NCBI RefSeq assembly: GCF_910592395.1
Contig: NC_088308.1
Span: 23,203,501 to 23,267,500, forward strand
DNA length: 64,000 bases
Reading direction: 5' to 3'
From: Lineus longissimus
Taxonomy: Eukaryota; Nemertea; Pilidiophora; Heteronemertea; Lineidae
Below the pieces are notes generated by a model that saw only the letters and a list, made by a program, of their open reading frames with translations, searched no databases and was not told where the DNA came from. The position numbers and the translations under genes are program-made. Shown here piece after piece: positions 37,069 through 47,960 of the stretch (the first letter of the stretch is position 1; every line of letters starts with the position of its first letter).

Positions 37069-37511
37069 GCCCAGGTTTCGGCGCTATACAACGTGGATAT
37101 AACGACAGCATTGTAAATGCGTTAGTTTGCAAAAGGCTTTTAATCTTCGGGCTCATGAGTATTTGATCAACTGAATCAACTTGAGATTTAGACTGTCAGA
37201 TTTTGATCTGCTGTGTATGTTTAATGTATTGTTATAAGTTTTGCTGCGGTTTTTCCAGGATGTCATTAAAGTACCTTTTTTCACCAATGGTTTTTTTCTG
37301 TGTCAGTTGTTTATGGGACTAAAATGTTATAATGTGTGCATGTGAGAAATTAAGTCATGGATGAACATAATGTGACAGCTTGATGCAAAATATGGTTTTT
37401 GTGTTTAGAAGTGTTGAGTTTTGTTTAATCTGGGATAAGTTTGTTTCTGTCTGCATCAGGGCGCTTATTGGAGTATTAATTGTCATTTACTGCATCTAAC
37501 TTTTTAATCTA

Positions 37512-38113
37512 TATTTAGCGGGTAAATCCTGCGCCTTGTAGACTTGGTCTTTACTTGAGAATTGGCCTGTCAAGCAAGCAAGATCGCATAATCCATCATT
37601 ATTGTATGTATATCATATTACATGATTGTTGCTCAGTTGATATAAGTTTGATTAACATGGAATTCCAGAGATTATCCAGCAAGATGATTTTAACTTTGCC
37701 TATTCATGTTCAAATTTCCAGAATTGCCAGGTCATTTCTCCTGCCTCTGCTATGGTTGTCCTGACAGGAAAACTCCAGAAGACAAATTGGGGGAATCCTA
37801 AAAAAGACTTGGTATTTAGCGGATAAATCCTGCACCTTGTAGACTTGGTCTTTACTTGAGAATTGGCCTGTCAAGCAAGCAAGATCGCATCATCCATCAT
37901 TATTGTATGTATATCATATTACATGATTTTTGCTCAGTTGATCCATGTTTGATTAACATGGCATTCCAGAGATTATCCAGCGAGACGAGTTTAACTTTGC
38001 TTATTCATGTTCAAATTTCCAGAATTGCCAGGTCATTTCTCCTGCCTCTGGTATGGTTGTCCTGACACGAACACTCCAGAAGACATTTTGGGGAAACCTG
38101 AAAAAGACTTGGT
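37512..38113. repeat. 301-bp tandem duplication
   Basis: TATTTAGCGGGTAAATCCTG at 37512 recurs at 37813 with few changes, and the similarity runs through the whole unit to the shared end AAAAAGACTTGG. The first-copy open frame from 37555 has a counterpart at 37856, a consequence of the duplication. No gene signature was seen. Confidence 0.9.
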
Positions 38114-39235
38114 ATCGCACCAGAAAAGGAGAGTAACTCGTTTTGCCAACTTTGCAACAAATTTCCTCCTTCACTGGAAAATTGTTCCCCTCAGAGTCTG
38201 ATGGCATCTGTGAATGGCACTGATGTTGGCTGGAATTTAAGAGCATCTCAGGAATATCAACCAGACACAACACAATCTGTGAAATTGAAAAAGTGAATTT
38301 CTCAGCTTTGGATCAATCAATCAACTTCTGTATAGCTACGTTTATAGTGGGACGACATCATCGAAACCAACTTTTAGGGGCAGGGGAAATTGAATAGGCT
38401 AAAGCTCAGCAGTGGAACCACCTACGACTGCTTATGACTACTCATTATCTTTGTTTTTGATGTATGTTACAAGGTGGTACCAGGTAGTGGGAATAGATAA
38501 TTGGTTGACCTTGAAGTTGACCAGAGATCAAAAGGCTCAATTAGCGCCTGACACCCCCCCCCCCCCAAATAAAATTTATAGAAAGCATTTTATGGTGTTT
38601 TCGGATAACGCTGTGTCTTGTCAACAACTTGACATAGAATGAATATTTTGGTATCAAGTTAAAGGGGTCAAGGAAGCTTAGGCGAAAATAAATTTCTTAA
38701 CATCGACTTGGTTCCCAAGTTCGGGATCATCGGCATTCAGGACCTCCACCACTCCACTGTGTACATGTATGCGCATGTGATGTTTTAACAAATGTACCGC
38801 AAAATGGTTCTGCATTCTGAAACTAACCATCGACCAGTAGTTCATGGTTGCTCAGTGTAGTAGCAGAGCATCTCTATCACTTGTGATTCTGGCTACTACT
38901 AGGAGTATATGCAGCCCAATTTCGGCAGGAAATAGAAAGTACGACTGTTTGCTTGATTTATCTATAACAAGTTTTCGGCAGGAATTTCTGTGTTTGTTAA
39001 ATGGCTCAGGTATGGAATATTAAACCAAAGCGTTAGAAACTTAGAAACTTATTTGAACTTGTTTTAATCAGTTTTATTGAATTACACAACACATGTACGG
39101 GCGTGTCAAATAATCGGTACAGCTGTCCTGCACAGTGTTTTTAATGCGTTTTCTCAGGGTTTTGTATATGACGTACGAATAAAAAAGCCTCAATCTCAGG
39201 ATGGTTTCCGCTTGGCTTCCCCTCAACTTTTTAAG
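38114..39235. other. Gene-free stretch with a C-run
   Basis: No exon or known family was seen. It includes a C homopolymer near 38553-38566. Confidence 0.5.
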
Positions 39236-39395
39236 GGGGAGGGGGAGGAGGGACGTTGGTCTCGTTGGGGGGGGGGGCAGGTCTTTTGTCTGGGGGACAG
39301 GTCTTGGTTAAGTTGGTGGGAGGGCAGGTCTTCGGGTTAGTTGGTGGGAGGGCCGGTCGTTGGTTTAGTTGGACAGGTCTTTGGTCTAGCATCCC
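39236..39395. repeat. G-rich degenerate tandem repeat
   Basis: Several imperfect copies of a phrase like GGTGGGAGGGCAGGTCTT separated by GGTTAGTT on the plus strand. The many closely spaced G-runs on one strand could form G-quadruplexes. Confidence 0.7.
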
Positions 39396-39550
39396 GAGAT
39401 TCAGGCTTTTCTTCACTCCTCGTCATATACAAAATGTCGAGCAGCAGAGTGTATTGAAACCACTGGTTATAAGAGGCAAGGATGATTTTTTGGTAGCAGC
39501 GCTTCTGGTGGTTCTAAGGTAAGGCACTTCTATTGATGGCTTGACTCGCA

Positions 39551-39638
39551 CAGACGCACGGACCAGCACACACATAGACACACGGACAAGCAGACACATA
39601 GACACACGGACCAGCAGACACATAGACACACGGACACC
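39551..39638. repeat. 24-bp minisatellite, about 3.3 copies
   Basis: CACGGACCAGCAGACACATA-type units start at 39557, 39581, 39605 and 39629 with a constant 24-bp step. The array is flanked by unique sequence. Confidence 0.88.
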
Positions 39639-41983
39639 AAAGGGTAGTCCTAAAGTCAATAGAAGTGATTTGCCCAAGGACCCATACTAAAATAAATGCA
39701 CAAGTAGTAAGTACCTTGCCCAAAGACGCAAGCCACCCCAAATTGCATTCAAGAAATTTCTGCTGAAAACTTGAATCATCCTCAAGTCAAACACAACATG
39801 ACCATACATTCCAGGCTGCGAACTCCCTACAGAGTTATAAAAATGAGCCCAGGAAGTAGGTCAAATGGCGATGTTTTTTTGTGTGTCAAGTTATGTTGTG
39901 ATAAGACATCAACCCACCAAGTTTTTTAGACTCAACAGTGAGCAATCATGCCACCATTGCTTACAGACGACGGACGGACAGACAGCGCCCGCATCAACAA
40001 TACCCCTCTAGGTAAAAGCATCACATGCGCATAGGTGTATGCGGGGAGTTTTAGTAATTCTGAATGCTACCGAGGCCAAAGTGGGGAACAGGTGGATGGA
40101 GAAAAATTAGTTTTTTGCAGTTGTTGGCTGTACTAAACATAAGCAGACAGTTTTGGTGTCTAGCAGTAGCTTCAAGGGGTTAAGGAATCCATTAAGCCTC
40201 CTTGTGTCATTGCTTGGGAATTGCCCTATGGGAAATTCAAGATGGGCACCAGGCGATGACCCCCAAATTCGGGTATTGATCATAACTTTTCGTATTTTAA
40301 TGTAAGCCGATAGTTTTGGCCTGGCCATAGCTTTAGGGGTGAAAGAATCCTCTAAGACCATTAATCCTTTCGCTGCAGCAGACATTTATTGGTGAGCGTC
40401 GCCATGTGCTCACAGTCAATACTTATACTTCGATGTCAATCTCCAGTTGGTGGATTGTCCATTATATACCAGAACCAGAACGCCTTTTACAAGAATTGTC
40501 CCAACAGAAGGGAGAATCAGCAACTGTGAGCGTGGTGAAAAAAGGAGCGTAGGTATTAATCAAATGTTCATCAGATCTGACAAGAGAACATCACGACATG
40601 GGAGGTGCTATCTGGAGAGATAACAAAATATGCTACGAGTGGTCTACTGCTAGGCAGGACAAGTCTTACAGTTAGTAATTGGAGCAAGTCGGCCATCAAA
40701 TATGCCCTCAGAAGTGTGGATGGAAGGCAATGCTGCATCGAGGAAAAGATTACAATCTAAACAGAACAAGGGACGAGACAAGAACGTAAACACAGAGCAC
40801 CATGGGGTCAGATGATAGAGAAGCTGCAGATCAATATCCCTGATAAGGTTCATTTTGAATCACTTGAGCAATAACCCTCATGAAGTACAGCTTGTTAATA
40901 AGCTGGAGGGGAAAAGCTGCTTTGAGACCTTAGTTTCTTTCAAAGGATTATTGGGTAGGAGGTAAAACTTTCAATGTTGGTGGGTATATGGTTTCTTCAC
41001 AGACATCAGCTTTTTACCCAGCTAAGACTAGTGGCAACCTTTTGGTGCATTCGAAGACCAGGAACTGGAAACACGAAGACCACAAAGAAGAACCAGTCTG
41101 TGGCACGACTAGTAGGCATGGATTGAGCAGTCACTGCATTATCAGAAGATTTGAGAGAGCTCCGAGTCAAAGAACCTTTTTATGACAACAGTTGGATAAT
41201 AGTGGAGGGCCAGGATAAACAGCTAGGGCGTGGTGAGGGCTTGCAAGAGGGACATTGGTGGAGGGCGGGTGGAAATCAGATTAGATGGAGAAATTTGATC
41301 ACCGCTACTGGCTTCTAAGCTAAGGATCGGCAAGCTGACCGTTCCTCCTCACAAAGAAACATGGCTATCGAGTTGCGCGACATGCCCTCTACCTGATCAG
41401 GACTCCTGGAATCTCTTCTCGCATCTATAAAAAGCCTTCACTAAAGCTAAATCAATAAAACCTTTCACTAAAGGTACGCTACCATCCCCTAAAATCTATA
41501 GTGCAACAGCAAAATTGCCTGCTGCTGTCAAATATGAACCGAGTTATCACCAATGAATTTAGGTCCACAGAGGCAGCCATCTTGGATTTCCTATGATGCA
41601 ATTACCTTACAACCTCAGAAATAGTCTTCAAGGATTCTGTCACCCCTAAAACACATTGCTCGACACCAAAAGTGCCAGCTTAAGTTTAATGAACTTAGTT
41701 ATGACCAACAGCAGATGGTGGCCATTCGAGTCATCATAATATTCATCCTATGTCAAAAATGAAGCGACATATAGACCAAAATATGATGTGGCTGCCATCT
41801 TGTTTTTGATGTCAAATTTTGACACTTTGCTGCTGAAACTTTCCAAAACTTTTGACATTTGTCTAAAAGAAGCACGCGAAAACACCAAAATATGTTTTCG
41901 ATCAAGTTTTTATTTTTTGGAGGGGTTTGGGGTCCATCTTGCATGCCGGACTGAAGCAGTGGAAGCCACTGAGCGATGCATAG
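39639..41983. other. Gene-free stretch with old repeats
   Basis: No exon or protein family was recognised. Near 40150 and 40310 two diverged copies of a TTTTGG...TAGCTT...AGGGGT...GAATCC pattern suggest an old repeat. Around 41590-41880 the sequence reads like dispersed repeat with GCCATCTTG phrases. Confidence 0.45.
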
Positions 41984-41987
41984 TTAA

Positions 41988-42299
41988 CCCTTTCAGGACA
42001 AATCTCGCAAAATTGCGAGCACCACAATACCTCCGTTCTGGACGAGTCTCGCAGAATGCGAGTTCCACGATCTTTTCACTACATCTGTTTTCCAGTCATT
42101 TCTAATGACGGTCCGCATTTTATAACTGCTTGGAGGGGATTCCCGACATCCTTGGGAATACCTTTTCTATTCATGCCAACTTCATAGCGATTCTTGCAAA
42201 ACCGATATTTGCTTTCAAAAACTTTCGATTTGGACGAAAAAACTTGAAAAATATCCAGTCCAGAGCAGGTTTAGGAAAAAATATTCAGTCCTGAAAAGA
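41988..42299. mobile_element. piggyBac-like MITE with TTAA target duplication
   Basis: TTAA occurs at 41984-41987 and 42300-42303. Between them the ends read CCCTTTCAGGAC and GTCCTGAAAAGA, an imperfect 12-bp inverted repeat of the CCYTTT type seen in piggyBac elements. The 312-bp interior is non-coding; it has two related phrases with CTCGCA...TTGCGAG near the left end and two of the form ATATCCAGTCC/ATATTCAGTCC near the right end. TTAA duplication plus terminal CCC is diagnostic for this superfamily; the element itself is non-autonomous. Confidence 0.8.
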
Positions 42300-42469
42300 T
42301 TAAAGTTAGAGCATGGCATATTGAAAATGTACTCATGATCAGTCAGACACTAAAACTGATTTTGCCATTTTTGGCACATGGCAGCAGCTTGCAAAGGTGA
42401 GCATTGCATCAATAAAGATTGGAGGGACAGATATCCAACCAGTCCAATGTGTCCGCAATCTCGTGCATG

Positions 42470-42960
42470 GTTTGATTGCAACATGTCCATGGAGACACAC
42501 GTAAACAAAATGTGTGCCAAGCGGCCTACTTTGGTCTCTATCGGATACAACAAATCCGAACATTTCTGTCGGAAAAATCCACCAAGACCTTGGTACATAT
42601 GCTTTTCATCGCCCACCTTGACTATTGTAATGATGTAAAGTTTTTGAACCGAATCCAACCGGTTTTCAACTCTGCCGCAAGAGTTGTGTGTTTGGTGGGA
42701 AAGTTTGACCATACTTGCCCTGTGCTGGTTCACCTGCACTGGCTACCAGTCAAGCTCAGGCTCCAGTACCAAGATTCTGCTCTTGGTGTTCAAGTGCTCG
42801 ACTGGGGAGGCTCCAGGATATCTCAGATCCATGATTCAGTTAAGAAGGATCGATTGCCAAAGCCTGCATGCCTGCTTTTTTTAGCCCAGGCATGTAGCCT
42901 CCATTTTGGAACAATCAGAACATCTCTTACGGAATGATCTCGGCAACTGCAGTAGTATTC
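42470..42960 (+). mobile_element. Non-LTR retrotransposon (CR1/L2-like) reverse transcriptase relic
   Basis: The plus-strand translation contains STKTLVHMLFIAHLDYCND, NRIQPVFNSAARVVCLVGKF and DHTCPVLVHLHWLPVKLRLQ. These match the conserved C-terminal part of the reverse transcriptase of CR1/L2/Jockey-type LINEs (the LDYCN, LQ-NAAARL and LHWLP blocks). A frame change precedes it and the sequence degrades after about 42900, so it is a dead 5'-truncated fragment. Confidence 0.85.
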
Positions 42961-43884
42961 GACAGCCTACAACCCTGTGCCCATCAAGCGGATTCTAAAA
43001 ATGCACTACACTTGCATCGGTTGGACCATTACCAAAACAGGCGAGGAGGTTGAACACCTGCCATCGGCGTTGACCTTTGCCCTCTTTACGTTCTCATATC
43101 AGTACTGTGATTCGGGCACGCGCTGAGAGCGTGTCGACAAAACAGGAAAATCAATGGAATCCGTCATGGGTTTGTGGAGCTCCAAGTGCTGACGCAAATG
43201 CATGAGAGTCAGGGTGGTGGGGGTCAGGTGCTAACTGAACCTACTCAGATGGAAAATCAGAATTTCCCTGTGACATTTAAATTACAGGTAGCAGGGCATC
43301 CAATCAAAATATCCCCTCTATACTGCTGCTTTTCTAAAATCGTCAGGGGGACCCAAAGAGTCGATTCCAATTGCGCTTTGAGACCGTTGTGGGTGGTTAA
43401 CTTAAAAGCATTTCTTTTTTATGAAAAGTGTAGCACACATCAAAGACAAAGATAATGAGTGGTTATAAGTAGTAACAAGATGTTCCAATGCTGAGCCAAT
43501 TTACTTTTCCCTACCCCAAAAAATTGATTTCAGCGATGCCGTCCCTTCCTCTTTCTACATTATGCCTACCCTCTTATCAGAAAAACATGTCAACGGAAGT
43601 AGCACAGTTGAGGTAATCTGTTTATTTGACATGGTGCAAGTGTCAAAGAAAGTATACAACAGGGACCGTGTGTAACATCAAAAGTGATTTTTTTTCACCT
43701 TCTGGGACCCTGGCTATTGACTGGTTGCCTATTAACAGAGCTAAGCAGGCAAAAACACGAGAAAAGACAAAACAAATTGAAATGCTTCACATGATCCTGA
43801 AGTGAAAACCACAAATCAAAAGGATGCAGAAAATCCAAAGATATTCAAAAGGAACCTGCATGTGGTCCCGTAATCAACACCTGT

Positions 43885-44925
43885 TCTGACCTGACCTGAG
43901 CCAGGTCCGAGCCGGTGTACTGGTTCAGAGGCAACCAGTGGATTACCGGTCCAACCAGCAGGGAAACCGTGCTACCTGGCCTGACCTGAACTGGGGGCTT
44001 TCACCCCAGGTTATGCGTGCGAGATCAAAACATCAGCGTGGGGAAAGACAAATTGAGACTGATCAAATGCTACGGTATCATATATGAAGCCTGAGCCTGA
44101 GCCTGACCTGAAAACGTGAACTGGTTCAGAGGCAACCAGTGGACAACCTGTCTAACCAGCAGGGAAACCGTGTAGCCTAGCCTGACCTGACCTGGGGGTT
44201 TTCACCCCAGGTTGCGTGCGAGATCAAAACATCAGCGTGGGGAAAAACAAATTGAGACTGATCAAATGCTACGGTATCATATATGAAGCCTGAGCCTGAC
44301 CTGAAAAAGTGAACTGATTCAGAGGCAACCAGTGGACAACCTGTCTAACCAGCAGGGAAACCGTGTAGCCTAGCCTGACCTGACCTGGGGGCTTTCACCC
44401 TAGGCTGCGTGCGAGATCAAAACATCAGTGTGGGGAAAAACAAATTGAGACGAATGAAATGCTACGATATTATAAAGCCCGAGCCTGACATGAACCATGA
44501 ACTGGTTCAGAGGCAACGAGTGGACAACCTGTCTAACCAGCAGGGTAACCGTGCAGCCTAGCCTGCCGACCTGACCTAGGGGCTTTCACCCTAGGCTGCG
44601 GTGCGAGATCAAAACATCAGTGTGGGGAAAAATAAATTGAGACTGATCAAATGCTACGATATTATAAAGCCCGAGCCTGACATGAACCATGAACTGGTTC
44701 AGAGGCAACGAGTGGACAACCTGTCTAACCAGCAGGGAAACCGTGTAGCCTAGCCTGACCTGACCTGGGGGCTTTCACCCCAGGTTGCGTGCGAGATCAA
44801 AACATCAGTGTGGGGAAAAACAAATTGAGACTGATCAAATGCTACGATATCATATACAAAGCCTGAGCCCGACCTGAAAAGGTGAACTGATTCAGAGGCA
44901 ACTAGTGGACAACCAACAATAGAAT
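43885..44925. repeat. Tandem repeat, period about 190 bp, 5-6 copies, with internal hairpin
   Basis: GCGAGATCAAAACATCAG recurs near 44019, 44218, 44411, 44602 and 44791 with steps of about 199, 193, 191 and 189. Each unit also has TTCAGAGGCAACCAGTGG, ACCAGCAGGGAAACCGTG and a short palindrome CCTGGGGGCTTTCACCCCAGG (7-bp stem). A single diverged unit lies apart at about 46680-46790. Confidence 0.9.
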
Positions 44926-45710
44926 AATATCATCTTCTCGGCTCAATGGCACCAAAGAAAATTACCGGTACCATCTAAGTATAGCATTTTGGTTATAAAG
45001 TTGACTGAATTTCAGGGTTATTGAAGAGTGTACATGTCACATGGAAATTGATTGACATTTGTTCAACAGTTGAGGAGTACTAGGACTTTGTTGGAATTTT
45101 TTTGAAAATTAGAGTTATTGATAAGAGTACATAGATACATAATCACCTGAAGTTTGGTTGCAATCCGATCATAAGTTTCAGGGTAATAGGACTTTGTTTA
45201 ATTTTCAAAATGGCCACCTGGCGGCCATATTGGTAGATGGATTTGACAGAAAATTAGGGATGTTGTAGAGAGCACATAGATATACAATCACATGAAATTT
45301 GGTTGCAATTCGACTTTGTTTAATTTTCAAGATGGCCGCCTGGCGGCCATATTTGAAGTCCGAGGGACAAATTTTTGGGGTAGGATAGAGGGTCTCTAGA
45401 TACATGTCCCCACAGGTTTAAAACCTTCTAGCTCAAATAGAAACGAAATGTGTCGCCTATCGGTGATTTAGTGAGCTTCGACCTCTGTGACCTTGAAAAA
45501 TAGGTCAAATCAAAAACCCGGGTGATATGTCATTTAACCTTATTACATACACCCACCATAAAAATTTCATCACTCTACGTACAACCATTAGCTTCAAAAA
45601 GGCAAAAAATATTTCCAAGATGGCCGCCTGAGGCCAGAAAGTAGGTCATATTGCGAAAAGAAAAATAAGTCTGGGCATATTGCCTAAAGCTACAATCACA
45701 GTCGTTCTAC
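44926..45710. repeat. Dispersed repeat with perfect ATGGCCGCC palindromes
   Basis: Two related blocks near 45194-45250 and 45318-45370 read TTTGTTTAATTTTCAA, then ATGGCC(A/G)CCTGGCGGCCAT. The second is a perfect inverted repeat of ATGGCCGCC around one base. A third CAAGATGGCCGCCTGAGGCC lies near 45618. The mosaic looks like an old interspersed repeat; no gene was found in it. Confidence 0.7.
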
Positions 45711-45717
45711 CTAAAAT

Positions 45718-46040
45718 GCAAGAAAGCCAGTCGTTATTTTTCTATAAATGCAAGAAAGCCAGTCGTTTCTTCCTATAAATGCAAGAAAGCCAGTCGTTTC
45801 GTCCTAAAATGCAAGAAAGCCAGTCGTTTCTTCCTATAAATGCAAGAAAGCCAGTCGTTTCTTCCTAAAATGCAAGAAAGCCAGACGTTTCTTCCTAAAG
45901 TGCAAGAAAGCCAGTCGTTTCTTCCTAAAGTGCAAGAAAGCCAGTTGTTTCTTCCTAAAGTGCAAGAAAGCCAGTCGTTTCTTCCTAAAGTGCAAGAAAG
46001 CCAGTCACTTCTTCCTATAAATGCAAGAAAGCCAGTCTCT
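45718..46040. repeat. 30-bp satellite array, 11 copies
   Basis: TGCAAGAAAGCCAGTCGTTT followed by CTTCCTAAA(A/G) starts at about 45718, 45749, 45780, 45810, 45841, 45871, 45901, 45931, 45961, 45991 and 46022, so the period is 30-31 bp. Because 30 is a multiple of three, a frame in it reads as a 10-residue repeat (VQESQSFLPK), but there is no start, splice or flanking coding support. Confidence 0.93.
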
Positions 46041-46432
46041 CTCTCAGAAAAACAGACCTCCGTGACCTTGAAAATCAGGTCAAATCAAAAACCTGTATGA
46101 TATGTGATGTATCCTAATTGCTAGGAGAACTTACCATAAAGATTTTATCGAAAAACGAGTCACTCATAAGAGGGATAACACACTTTTTAGGTTTCCACTT
46201 CTGGTCAAGTCAAGAATTAGATCGGACCGAAATTCATTGTCAGAGGTCACCTGACCTCGGGATCCTGTCTACTGTACAAAGTTTAAAGTTCAAAGCACTA
46301 AGCGTTTGAGAAACGTGCCACTGTTTTTGAAACAGGATACAGACGACGACGATGACGCTGACGGACACAGCAGTATTGTACAGACTCCCCTATGGTGAGC
46401 CAAAAACATAAGTGTGCGATATTTTGTTTTAG

Positions 46433-46633
46433 GCAAGTATTGTGGGGTTATTTCAAACTCTTGACAAGCATGAGTTGAAGATTCAGATGAAAGCACATGT
46501 ACTTATATCACAGTATTCGCATAGTTTGAAGAAAATCAGAACACCAGAGGAGCAGAAGGAACAGAGATTGAGGTCATGGCTAGGGGCCATGAACTTACCT
46601 GTTGTCATGATTGACAGGAATATGGTTAACTGA
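46433..46633 (+). CDS. Possible terminal exon of an unrecognised gene
   Basis: After a good acceptor (ATTTTGTTTTAG) the phase-0 frame runs ASIVGLFQTLDKHELKIQMK, then KIRTPEEQKEQRLRSWLGAM and ends at TGA (46631-46633), 66 codons plus stop. The composition is protein-like (charged, helical). A decayed copy of the same segment lies at about 47826-47960, where the acceptor and frame are broken. No upstream exon could be tied to it, so it may be a gene fragment moved by the local duplication. The family is not recognised. Confidence 0.35.
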   Translation, partial: ASIVGLFQTLDKHELKIQMKAHVLISQYSHSLKKIRTPEEQKEQRLRSWLGAMNLPVVMIDRNMVN

Positions 46634-46679
46634 TATGGTCACCTAGAATTTGACAACGGCAATGGACGCCACATTAGCT

Positions 46680-46795
46680 GACCTGACCTGAACATGTGAA
46701 CGGGCTAAGAGGCAACCAGTAAATAACCAGTCCAACCAGCAGGGAAACCATGAAGATTAGCCTGACCTTACCTGAACAAAGGTTACAGGAAATCA
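46680..46795. repeat. Isolated unit of the 190-bp repeat family
   Basis: GACCTGAACATGTGAAC, AGAGGCAACCAGTAAATAAC and ACCAGCAGGGAAACCATG match the array at 43.9-44.9 kb. It is diverged and followed by a C-run near 46811. Confidence 0.75.
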
Positions 46796-47039
46796 TTTGA
46801 ATCTTGGAATACCCCCCCCCCCCCCCAATTTCTTTTTTTTACAATACTTTTCTTGTTCTATGAAATGCAGGAAACCTGAAGATATTCAAAAGACTTCAAT
46901 CCAAAACATATCAGTGCCATTCACAGATGCCAGCATAAATGAGAATAATTCTTTCTGAGAAGTCGAAAACCTATTACAAGTAGACAAATGCATTCACAGC
47001 TTGATAACAAAATAATTTTATGGGAAATTTATTTTACCC

Positions 47040-47960
47040 TTGTCATTTCATTTCATCTATTGATGCTATTAGTGGTCTGTGTTCCATGATGGCTTGTTGA
47101 TGGTTCAATTCTCGATGGTGTTGGTGGTGATATCTCTGTCTCCAGGCTACTCAGTTTCAGTTGCTTCTCTTTGCAAATGAGTCTTTCAACATGGTTGAAT
47201 TAAAGTTTTCTGACCTACCGGTTGAATTAAAGTCTTCCGACCTACCTGTTGAAACAAAAGGGTAACATTAGTACACATCATATAACTAAATAATTTAACA
47301 GGTTTCTGCATCCATTAATGAGCTATGGTCAGGCTATAATTGGGGTATCAGTAATCATGGAGGTTGCATCAGCTACAGTATTCCAACTCTGGTTGGACTC
47401 AGGGAACCTTAGGCTGAGCCGAATTTCTCTTTATAAACCAGTGAGATTTCACTGCAATTCTATCAGTTCTGGCTCACTCAAGGTTGCCTAAGCCTATCCA
47501 CGACTTCAGTCCCGTTTAGTGCCGACTGCCCGAGTCAGAACCCTTACCAGAGCAACACAGAGCCAGAAGTTCTGCCAGTTCTACAATAAACGTTACACCA
47601 GAAGAGAAGTCTTCCTTGAGTTGTAAGCAGCCCAGACTGCTTTGTATTACTGTGTTTGGGGGGGGGAGAGGGGGTGTTTACTTACCTTACCTTATGATGC
47701 TGTTTCAGTACTTAGCTTGTCCCTCCTGTACATTGCCATGCTGTCATGTTTCTTGGATACGCCTCAGGTTGGCATCTCCCTCCATCATCATAGAGCTGAA
47801 ATAAAATAGGGTTTTTTTAACACAGGGCGCAATATTTTGTTTTTGGCAAGTATTGTATTTTTTTAAAATTCATGACAAGCAAGAGTTGAAGATTGAAATG
47901 AAAGCACATGCACTATACATCACAGTATTTGCATAGTTTGAAGCAAATCTGCATGCAATA
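47040..47960. repeat. Diverged segmental duplicate, copy 1
   Basis: Blocks TCTATTGATGCTATTAG, ATATCTCTGTCTCCAGGC and ACTTACCTTACCTTA occur in the same order as in the segment at about 49590-49990. Its right part (47826-47960) also resembles the exon candidate at 46433-46633. This indicates successive old local duplications. Confidence 0.6.

Noticed and set aside
45840-46100. Open frame with a 10-residue repeat (VQESQSFLPK)
   Set aside because: It is the translation of a 30-bp satellite; no acceptor, start context or conserved flanking protein.
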